Shown here: positions 1-4,848 of the stretch, one piece after another
Layout of the letters: the number at the start of each line of letters is the position of its first letter
How positions within the stretch are numbered: the first letter of the stretch is position 1
Assembly: GCA_031277235.1 (NCBI GenBank)
Contig: JAITMT010000532.1
Location: forward strand, 1-5,375
From: Tannerella sp.
Lineage (GTDB): Bacteria > Bacteroidota > Bacteroidia > Bacteroidales > Tannerellaceae
Reading direction: 5' to 3'
DNA length: 5,375 nt
The notes under the pieces: model-generated
What the model was told of the DNA's origin: nothing
The model's database searches: none
Seen by the model: only the letters and a program-made list of their open reading frames with translations
Translations under genes and position numbers: made by a program

Positions 1-1
1 G

Positions 2-316
2 GTCATGCAGGCTTATGCGATGGAGAACAGGGACGAACTGTTCGCGAAGAAAAAGAGCCTTGAAAGCGTGCACGGCACGATGGGCTTCCGGACGGGAACG
101 CCCAAACTGAAAACGCTCAAGGGGTTTACATGGCCTGCGGTAACGAATCTGCTGAAGGAGTTTCTCCCCGCCTACGTGCGCATCACGGAAGAACCGGCAA
201 AGGACAATCTGCTTGCCGACCGCGACGATGAGCAGGTATCGGAATTTTTCCCGAAGGTGGGCATTGCGGTAACGCAGGACGAGACGTTTTTTGTGGAGCC
301 TAAAAAGGAGGCTTAA
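2..316 (+). CDS. gam: Mu Gam-like host-nuclease inhibitor, 5'-truncated by window edge
   Basis: This is the C-terminal part of a Gam-family protein, which in Mu binds double-stranded DNA ends and protects them from host exonucleases such as RecBCD. From memory, Mu Gam is about 174 residues; about 104 codons are visible here. The frame is open to the left edge, so the ATG at position 5 is probably internal. The match to the Mu Gam C-terminal half is visible along its length. ENRDEL corresponds to ANRDEL of Mu. It is followed by a beta-rich HGTMGFRTGTPKLKTLKG stretch. YVRITEEPAKDNLL aligns with FIRTKQEINKEAIL, and a KVGIAV...FFVEP ending aligns with the GITV...FSIIP ending. The gene lies upstream of transposase A, whereas in Mu gam lies downstream of B. 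It ends in TAA, and the A/T-rich gap to A follows. Family assignment is strong; the true start is outside the window. Confidence 0.85.
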   Translation, partial: VMQAYAMENRDELFAKKKSLESVHGTMGFRTGTPKLKTLKGFTWPAVTNLLKEFLPAYVRITEEPAKDNLLADRDDEQVSEFFPKVGIAVTQDETFFVEPKKEA

Positions 317-461
317 TCAATTGACAATTATCAGGTTCAAGAAAAAGTCAGTAAGCGATATAAGGCTGAAAGATTGTTGGTAACGGTACGTAACCCGCGG
401 AACGAGGGTGACGCTCCGGAAAGACGGAGGTTTTTTAGATTGATTTTTAGATTTTTTTTGC
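317..461 (+). other. gam–A intergenic leader
   Basis: This 145-base gap holds no ORF that I can support. It begins with CAATTGACAATTATCA, an A/T-rich motif that shares AATTGACAATT with the gap at 3552-3640. An imperfect inverted repeat, GGTAACG-GTA-CGTAACC, lies at 379-395 with one A·A mismatch per arm. A small hairpin with a U-tract follows at 414-436. The last 30 bases are T-rich, with TTTTTAGATT repeated at 432-441 and 444-453, and reach almost to the A start codon. I see no Shine-Dalgarno before A and no convincing promoter. The inverted repeat could be an operator, but that is a guess. Confidence 0.5.
414..436 (+). terminator. Possible intrinsic terminator or attenuator upstream of A
   Basis: CTCCG (414-418) pairs with CGGAG (425-429) around a GAAAGA loop, followed by one G and six T (431-436). 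The form is that of a rho-independent terminator, but the stem is only 5 bp, so it is weak. It sits after gam and 26 bases before the transposase start, where it could end the upstream transcript or attenuate transposase expression. More T-runs follow at 444-448 and 452-459. Confidence 0.4.
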
Positions 462-2498
462 ATGGAATTGTATCACAACATATTGGCGGTTGAGGCGGGC
501 TGGCTGTTTGAAAAGAACATCCTGACCAAACCCACTTATGACAAATTGAGTCGCAGGGGTTCCATCGACGTTCTCCGTCGCGGTTGCCAGAACACGCCCG
601 CGCTTGTCGCCTGGGACAGCATTCCCGACCGGTTCAAACGGGCGGTGAAGGTCGAACTCGGCGACAAAAATCCGTATGATGCGGTAAAATCCAGCCTGAT
701 AGAAAGTTGCGTGGAGCACAGCGCGGCTGTATCCGATTTTTTTGACACCTACGCATTGAGCGACGGGCGGAATCTCCCGAAAGAAAAACGGAAGGAATAC
801 TACGCGAATGCCATCATCCTGGACGCCGTCGGAAAACTGCTGGAAAACAAGCGTATGAAACGCGCATCCATGGGTAAGAAACTGAAAATAAACTGGCGCG
901 AAATAGCGGAAGGAGTCGAGGAACTGGACAGGTCGAAATACCCGCACAACCTCCCCGCCAGCGACCGTCGCTTGGAAGCAAAATACAGGCGTTACAGAAA
1001 GGAAGGATATGCAAGCCTCATTCACAGTAATTTTCTGAATACCAATTCGGCAAAAATCAGGGGTGAAGTGAAGGAGAGTTTCATCGGCGAGCTGATTGCC
1101 GACCCGCGAAACCTGGACAATGCGCAGATCGAAAAACTGTACAACCTGATGGCAGCGGAAATGGGATGGAAAACGGTAACGGCTTCGACGGTAGCCGTGT
1201 GGCGCGACAGGCTGGATTTGGTTACATACGCGGGCAGGCGCGGGAGTACCGCCCTCTCCAACGTGAAATCCATGCAGGTGAAGCGCAGAAAGCCGTCGTT
1301 CCCGCTCTATTACTGGACGATGGACGGCTGGGATGTGGAACTTTTGTATCAAGCCACTTCCGGCGGGACAACCACCTATCACAACCGTCCGACGGTGGTG
1401 GTTGTGCTGGACGCCTGCCTGAAATACCCGGTTGGCTACGCGGTCGGAACGCACGAGACGCCGGAACTGATACAGCAGGCTTTGCGCAATGCCGCTCAAC
1501 ACACGGCTGAACTGTTCGGAAAAATGTACCGCACGCAGCAGTTGCAGAGCGACCGCTATTCATTGAAGAAATTAACGCCCTACTACGCGGGAATGGCGGA
1601 CAAGGTTACGCCCGCGCGGGCGAAAAACGCCAAATCGAAAATTGTGGAGCCTTATTTCGGGAGTATCAATAAATGGTACTGCCAGTTGCTCCCGAACTGG
1701 TCGGGATTCGGCATCACGTCGGACAGGGAAAAGCAGCCGAACGTGGAATTTCTGAACAGATACAAGTCCGCCTTTCCCGATTTTGCGGGCGTTTGCCGGC
1801 AGGTAGAAATGATTATGGAACGCGAACGCACATCCGACGGAAAACAGGAACGGTTGCTGCAACTGTGGGCGCAAATGCCGGAAGAACACAAAATAGAATT
1901 GTCATACGAAAATTATCTGCTGCTGTTCGGCGAAACGACCGGCAACAGAAACCGGCTCGAAGGGAACGGGCTGAACATCACCGTCCGGGGTATGAAGCGG
2001 CACTACGACTGTTTCGACCTGACGTTCCGGGAACATGCTTCAACCGACTGGGAGATACGGTACGATCCGGCTGACCTCTCCAAAGTGTTAGCCGTAAACG
2101 GCGACGAATCGCGCCGGTACATGCTGGAGGAAAAATACGTCCAGCCGATGGCGCTTCGCGAACGCGGGGAGGGCGACAGCGAACAGTTGCAGCGCGTCAG
2201 GGAATACAACAGGGCGCTGGAACAGAAAATCATAGACTACCGCGCCGGAAATGCGACGATCCTGCAAAACGCCGCCCTGGAACTGCCCGAATTTCGGGAT
2301 ACGCTTGAAAAACTGCTGATTACCGACAGCGCCGGACAGCACAAGGATAACCGCAACCGCGAGCGGATGCTCCGGCAGGCGGAAGAGTTGAAGGCAAAGG
2401 CGGAGGCAGAGGCAAAGGAAGAGGAAAAAACGGATTTCAGGGCTGAGCGCATGAATTATATCCGGGGAAAGGTTGATTTGTCGCAATTCGTTGATTGA
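462..2498 (+). CDS. A: Mu A-like DDE transposase
   Basis: Phage transposase that nicks the phage ends and joins them to target DNA as a multimer, with B as its activator. The 678 residues are close to Mu A (663). Residues 1-65 look like the Mu-type winged-helix DNA-binding region, and 100-250 are helical and basic, suiting end binding. The RNase H-like core spans about 280-500. The likely DDE triad is D288 (in WTMDGWD), D364 (in LQSDRYS) and E396 (in SKIVEPYFGS, matching the AKPVERAFG region of Mu A). A beta-rich segment at about 500-560 fits the Mu transposase C-terminal barrel. Residues 630-660 are a charged helix rich in K, E and A, ahead of a short RGKVDLSQFVD tail, where Mu A has its B-interacting region. 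The D-E gap is 32 residues against 56 in Mu A, so the active-site insertion is shorter. ATG 462 is the first start and has no Shine-Dalgarno. The TGA overlaps the first bases of the repeat at 2497. Confidence 0.93.
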   Translation: MELYHNILAVEAGWLFEKNILTKPTYDKLSRRGSIDVLRRGCQNTPALVAWDSIPDRFKRAVKVELGDKNPYDAVKSSLIESCVEHSAAVSDFFDTYALSDGRNLPKEKRKEYYANAIILDAVGKLLENKRMKRASMGKKLKINWREIAEGVEELDRSKYPHNLPASDRRLEAKYRRYRKEGYASLIHSNFLNTNSAKIRGEVKESFIGELIADPRNLDNAQIEKLYNLMAAEMGWKTVTASTVAVWRDRLDLVTYAGRRGSTALSNVKSMQVKRRKPSFPLYYWTMDGWDVELLYQATSGGTTTYHNRPTVVVVLDACLKYPVGYAVGTHETPELIQQALRNAAQHTAELFGKMYRTQQLQSDRYSLKKLTPYYAGMADKVTPARAKNAKSKIVEPYFGSINKWYCQLLPNWSGFGITSDREKQPNVEFLNRYKSAFPDFAGVCRQVEMIMERERTSDGKQERLLQLWAQMPEEHKIELSYENYLLLFGETTGNRNRLEGNGLNITVRGMKRHYDCFDLTFREHASTDWEIRYDPADLSKVLAVNGDESRRYMLEEKYVQPMALRERGEGDSEQLQRVREYNRALEQKIIDYRAGNATILQNAALELPEFRDTLEKLLITDSAGQHKDNRNRERMLRQAEELKAKAEAEAKEEEKTDFRAERMNYIRGKVDLSQFVD

Positions 2499-2534
2499 AC
2501 ACCTCACCCCTGCCCCTCTCCACAGGAGAGGGGA
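2497..2534. repeat. G/C-rich hairpin repeat, copy 1
   Basis: This 38-bp element reads GAACACCTCACCCC, then TGCCCCTCTCC, ACA and GGAGAGGGGA. Its core is a perfect hairpin: CCCCTCTCC (2513-2521) and GGAGAGGGG (2525-2533) around an ACA loop. A second copy, identical except for one extra C, lies at 5119-5157. The first two bases are part of the TGA stop of transposase A. No T-run follows, so it is not a classic intrinsic terminator, though it could protect the 3' end of the A message or slow polymerase. I recall elements of this type (cctcaccccc...cccctctcc...ggagagggg) as dispersed in Bacteroidota genomes. Confidence 0.85.
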
Positions 2535-2549
2535 TGAGCCGGAAAGGAG

Positions 2550-2565
2550 GATTTGAAGATTTGAA
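2550..2565. repeat. GATTTGAA x2 tandem before B
   Basis: Two exact 8-bp GATTTGAA units lie in the gap before the MuB-like gene. A Shine-Dalgarno-like AAGGAGG is just upstream at 2544-2550, but it is 44 bases from the B ATG and so does not set that start. The remaining leader (2566-2594) is A/T-rich and unstructured. Confidence 0.6.
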
Positions 2566-2594
2566 AATTATTGGATATTAAATAGTAAAAAATT

Positions 2595-3551
2595 ATGAAT
2601 GTAGAAGTAAAAAAACAGATTGTAGAGGCGCTTGAGGGTTACATGACCGGGCACAGCCTCAGTCAGAACGAAGTGGCAAAACGCTCCGGCGTGAATGCCA
2701 GTTACATCATTGAAATGCGCAAGGGCAATTTCACCATGAATGCGGGCGGCAAGGAGGTTGAAATTTCCGGCAAGTATTTCGAGAAAATTGCGGAACTGGT
2801 CGGGTTCGAGATTCGCAAAAACTATTGGAAGACCCGCGAGACGGAACAGTTGGCGGAGGCTCTGGAAGCGCTTTCGGACGCGCGCGACAACGGCGAGTTC
2901 CGGATGATTATCGGCGACACGGGATGCGGAAAAACATACGTGGCGAACATTTTCAAGCGGAAGTTTCCCAACGACGTGTTTTATCTGAAAGTCTCAAAAC
3001 TGGACGATATTCGCATGTTGCTGCTCAAACTGCTGGACGTTACCGGCTCTGCAACGCCGCCGCGCACGGGAGTCAGTTGGCTTTTGACGTCGGTATGTTC
3101 CAATTTGCAGAACATGTATTTTGAAGGTCGGAAACCGGTTTTGGTTTTTGACGAAAGCGAGTACATGAAACAGTCGGCGCTGTGCCTCATCAAGGAACTG
3201 TACGACTACCTGATAGACGAGGGGCATTACTGCGGAATCGTGCTGGTCGGGCACCACCAACTGTCCGGCAACATCGAAAACCTGCGGAGACGCAACAAGG
3301 ACGGGATTCCGCAGTTTTGCCGCCGGACGAAATTCGGGATGAGGCGGTTGCCGAAGATTGACCGGAATTTCACGCAGTTCATGGACGGGATAGAAGACCG
3401 GAAACTGCGGAAATTCCTGCAAAACGAGTGTGAAAATTACGGGGAACTGCACGACGTACTTGTCCCGGCGTTGCGCGAAGCCGACCGCACGGGCGAAGCC
3501 GTTACGGAGGATTTTGTTCGCCGGTTGTTGAACATGCCGAATCCGATTTAA
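2595..3551 (+). CDS. B: Mu B-like AAA+ target-capture ATPase
   Basis: ATP-dependent DNA-binding protein that in Mu coats target DNA, activates the transposase and gives target immunity. The 318 residues are close to Mu B (about 312). An N-terminal helix-turn-helix is visible at about 20-44, with LSQNEVAKRSGVNASYI followed by EMRKG, like the HTH domain of Mu B. The ATPase domain has Walker A GDTGCGKT (107-114), Walker B VLVFDE (182-187) and a sensor-like IVLVGH strand (215-220). A basic patch FCRRTKFGMRRL (241-252) follows and could supply an arginine finger or DNA contacts. Residues 260-318 form a helical C-terminal domain, as in Mu B. The gene sits directly downstream of A, the conserved Mu order. 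The start is preceded by A-rich sequence and no near Shine-Dalgarno. IstB-type helpers share the fold, but the HTH and the partner gene favour B. Confidence 0.9.
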   Translation: MNVEVKKQIVEALEGYMTGHSLSQNEVAKRSGVNASYIIEMRKGNFTMNAGGKEVEISGKYFEKIAELVGFEIRKNYWKTRETEQLAEALEALSDARDNGEFRMIIGDTGCGKTYVANIFKRKFPNDVFYLKVSKLDDIRMLLLKLLDVTGSATPPRTGVSWLLTSVCSNLQNMYFEGRKPVLVFDESEYMKQSALCLIKELYDYLIDEGHYCGIVLVGHHQLSGNIENLRRRNKDGIPQFCRRTKFGMRRLPKIDRNFTQFMDGIEDRKLRKFLQNECENYGELHDVLVPALREADRTGEAVTEDFVRRLLNMPNPI

Positions 3552-3578
3552 TTGATAATTGATAATTGACAATTGACA
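3551..3578. repeat. ATTGA(T/C)A 7-bp tandem
   Basis: Four exact-length 7-bp units run without a gap: ATTGATA, ATTGATA, ATTGACA, ATTGACA. The first base is the last base of the B stop codon TAA, so the array begins exactly where the gene ends. Similar sequence occurs once in the gap after gam (318-332). Confidence 0.8.
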
Positions 3579-3611
3579 ATGTAGAGATGAACGGCCGTTC
3601 ATCTCTACATT
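3578..3611. repeat. Perfect 34-bp palindrome
   Basis: The 17-base arm AATGTAGAGATGAACGG (3578-3594) is followed at once by its exact reverse complement (3595-3611). As RNA it would fold into a 15-bp stem with a GGCC loop. No T-run follows, so it is not an ordinary intrinsic terminator. The outer GTAGAGA...TCTCTAC matches a class of dispersed palindromes that I recall from Bacteroidota and cyanobacteria. It lies between B and the RecA-fold ATPase and could be an mRNA processing or stability element, a dimeric repressor site, or a passive repeat. Confidence 0.9.
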
Positions 3612-3640
3612 AAACGATTAAACAACTAAACAGTTAAACA
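3610..3640. repeat. YTAAACNN 8-bp tandem abutting a start codon, array 1
   Basis: The units are TTAAACGA, TTAAACAA, CTAAACAG and TTAAACA, the last completed by the A of the ATG at 3641. A 23-base stretch (3618-3640) is identical to 4312-4334 in the next gap. The array is the whole leader of the RecA-fold ATPase gene and contains no Shine-Dalgarno. Confidence 0.85.
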
Positions 3641-4267
3641 ATGGGTATTAAAGGGGAATTGACATTGCGGAACATCATCGAATCGAAGATACCGGTTTTC
3701 GATTTCAGGGGAGAGTGGCTGGAGGCGTTCGGCAAGCCGCAACGCAGCGGTATCTGGTATATCTACGGTGATTCCGGACATGGAAAAACCTCTTTTATTC
3801 TCAAATTAATCAAGGAGTTGGCAAAATTTGACAAAATCCTGTTCGTCTCCTACGAGGAAGGCAGCGCGAGTACGCCATTGCAGGAAGGAATCAGCCGTTT
3901 CGGACTGCTTGAGGCGAACAGGAAGGTCAGCGTGTGCACGAAAAAGGGAAAGGAGTTGACGGAACGGTTAGACAGCCGCAAATGCCCGAACATCGTAATC
4001 GTGGACAGTCTGGACGTGTCGGATTTCAAACGTTCGGAACAGGTCGTTGAACTGAAAAACAGGTACAAAAACAAACTGTTCATTTTCACGGGATGGGCAA
4101 AGGGCAGGGAACCCGCAAAACGGATCGGCGAAGACGTCCTTTTCATGGCAAACCAGAAAATTTTCATCGAGGGATATCGCGCGATCAGCCGCGGTCGCAG
4201 TTTCGGAGAACGCGGATACCTGACCGTCTGGGAAAAGGGAGCGACGGATTACTGGGAGTTTAAATGA
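3641..4267 (+). CDS. Small RecA-fold P-loop ATPase of unknown role
   Basis: A 208-residue ATPase that is nearly all one nucleotide-binding domain. Walker A is GDSGHGKTS (43-51). The next strand, ILFVSYEEGS (66-75), ends in acidic residues placed like the catalytic glutamate of RecA/RadA/KaiC/DnaB-type ATPases. Walker B is NIVIVDSLD (117-125). A later strand, KLFIFTGWAKG (145-155), looks like a sensor. The C-terminal third, with basic residues GYRAISRGRSFGERG (178-192), could bind DNA. It lacks the HTH and helical C-terminus of the B-like protein, so it is not a second copy of B. It lies 89 bases after B and 94 before the GemA-like gene, so it belongs to the early block. A helicase-loading, recombination or B-assisting role is possible, but the sequence alone does not decide it. 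ATG 3641 is the first start after the leader repeat. Confidence 0.75.
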   Translation: MGIKGELTLRNIIESKIPVFDFRGEWLEAFGKPQRSGIWYIYGDSGHGKTSFILKLIKELAKFDKILFVSYEEGSASTPLQEGISRFGLLEANRKVSVCTKKGKELTERLDSRKCPNIVIVDSLDVSDFKRSEQVVELKNRYKNKLFIFTGWAKGREPAKRIGEDVLFMANQKIFIEGYRAISRGRSFGERGYLTVWEKGATDYWEFK

Positions 4268-4270
4268 ATC

Positions 4271-4299
4271 AATTACGAATTAAAAATTACGAATTACGG
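4271..4299. repeat. AATTACGAATT direct repeat
   Basis: AATTACGAATT occurs at 4271-4281 and 4285-4295, and the second copy continues with a further ACG. It starts three bases after the stop of the RecA-fold ATPase gene. The A/T-rich pattern resembles the other gap repeats but has a different unit. Confidence 0.7.
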
Positions 4300-4311
4300 A
4301 TTATTCAACGG

Positions 4312-4351
4312 TTAAACAACTAAACAGTTAAACATCTAAACGGTTAAACAA
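4312..4351. repeat. YTAAACNN 8-bp tandem, array 2
   Basis: Five 8-bp units run in exact register: TTAAACAA, CTAAACAG, TTAAACAT, CTAAACGG and TTAAACAA. Bases 4312-4334 are identical to 3618-3640 in the previous gap. The array ends 10 bases before the start of the GemA-like gene. A regular 8-bp period with alternating T/C first bases points to expansion by slippage or copying between gaps. Confidence 0.88.
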
Positions 4352-4361
4352 TTATAGAATT

Positions 4362-4811
4362 ATGGTAACAACATTTATGGATCAGGAACAGAAGAAACTG
4401 AAAAAGAAGTTTCATACACTTTTGGGAAAATGCGGAATCGGTCAGGACGGAAAGGAGGCGATACTCGAATCGTATGGCGTGCAGAGCAGCCGCGAGTTGT
4501 CGGCAAAGGAATTGCTGGACATTTGCGACAAACTGACCTTGCAGGCATATCCGGAACTGGCGAGGCAGGACAAATTGCGCAAGCGCGTGATCGCCGTCAT
4601 TTTCAAGTATTACGATGCGCTTGGAAGGGCGGTTGACATGGATTACGTAAAGGGCACCGCCTGCCGGGCAGCCGGACACGAAAGGTTTAACGACATTCCG
4701 GGCGAACGGCTGAACAATCTGTACTACGCCTTCAGGGACAAGATTAAAGACATCCGGGCGGTCGGCAGGATTACGGTTGAGGATTTGCCGGAATATATCG
4801 GTTTGAATTGA
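4362..4811 (+). CDS. gemA: Phage Mu gp16/GemA-like (DUF1018-type) protein
   Basis: A 149-residue, mostly helical basic protein that I read as a divergent member of the Mu gp16/GemA family, reported in Mu to modulate host gene expression. The fit is in the layout. An N-terminal helix KKLKKKFHTLLGKCGIGQDG (11-30) is followed by an ILESYGVQSSRELSAKELLD stretch (34-53), as in the 'lgl...y...l....g..s...ls..el' pattern of the family. A linker follows. The C-terminal half has KLRKRVIAVIFKYYDALGR, then YVKGTACRAAGHERFNDIPGE and a final LNNLYYAFRDKI helix, matching the family's second domain, although the usual tryptophans are absent. Its place after the B genes in a Mu early block supports the call. 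The start could be ATG 4362 or ATG 4377, and neither has a Shine-Dalgarno. The role in this phage is not shown. Confidence 0.62.
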   Translation: MVTTFMDQEQKKLKKKFHTLLGKCGIGQDGKEAILESYGVQSSRELSAKELLDICDKLTLQAYPELARQDKLRKRVIAVIFKYYDALGRAVDMDYVKGTACRAAGHERFNDIPGERLNNLYYAFRDKIKDIRAVGRITVEDLPEYIGLN

Positions 4812-4848
4812 GGTTTGAGGTTCAAAGTTCAAGGTTCAAGGTTCAAAG
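4812..4848. repeat. GTTCAAG tandem filling the gap before the DnaA-like gene
   Basis: The entire 37-base gap is built of 7-8 bp units: GGTTTGA, GGTTCAAA, GTTCAAG, GTTCAAG, GTTCAAAG. It begins right after the TGA of the GemA-like gene and ends at the base before ATG 4849. There is no separate ribosome-binding site, so the repeat itself is the leader. Confidence 0.85.

Noticed and set aside
321..364. TTGACA (321-326) and TATAAG (359-364) as a promoter
   Set aside because: The spacer is 32 bases, far too long, and the TTGACA is part of an A/T repeat seen elsewhere. No Bacteroidota-type TTTG-containing -7 element fits either.
447..1502. 351-codon open frame on the - strand opposite transposase A
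   Set aside because: It lies fully inside the conserved transposase, has no recognisable motif, and is explained by the codon bias of the + strand gene. The other antisense and offset frames are rejected for the same reason.
3551..4351. Tandem arrays as a CRISPR or iteron origin
   Set aside because: The units are 7-8 bp with no spacers, unlike CRISPR. The unit changes from gap to gap and no plasmid-type Rep protein is present, so an iteron origin is not supported.
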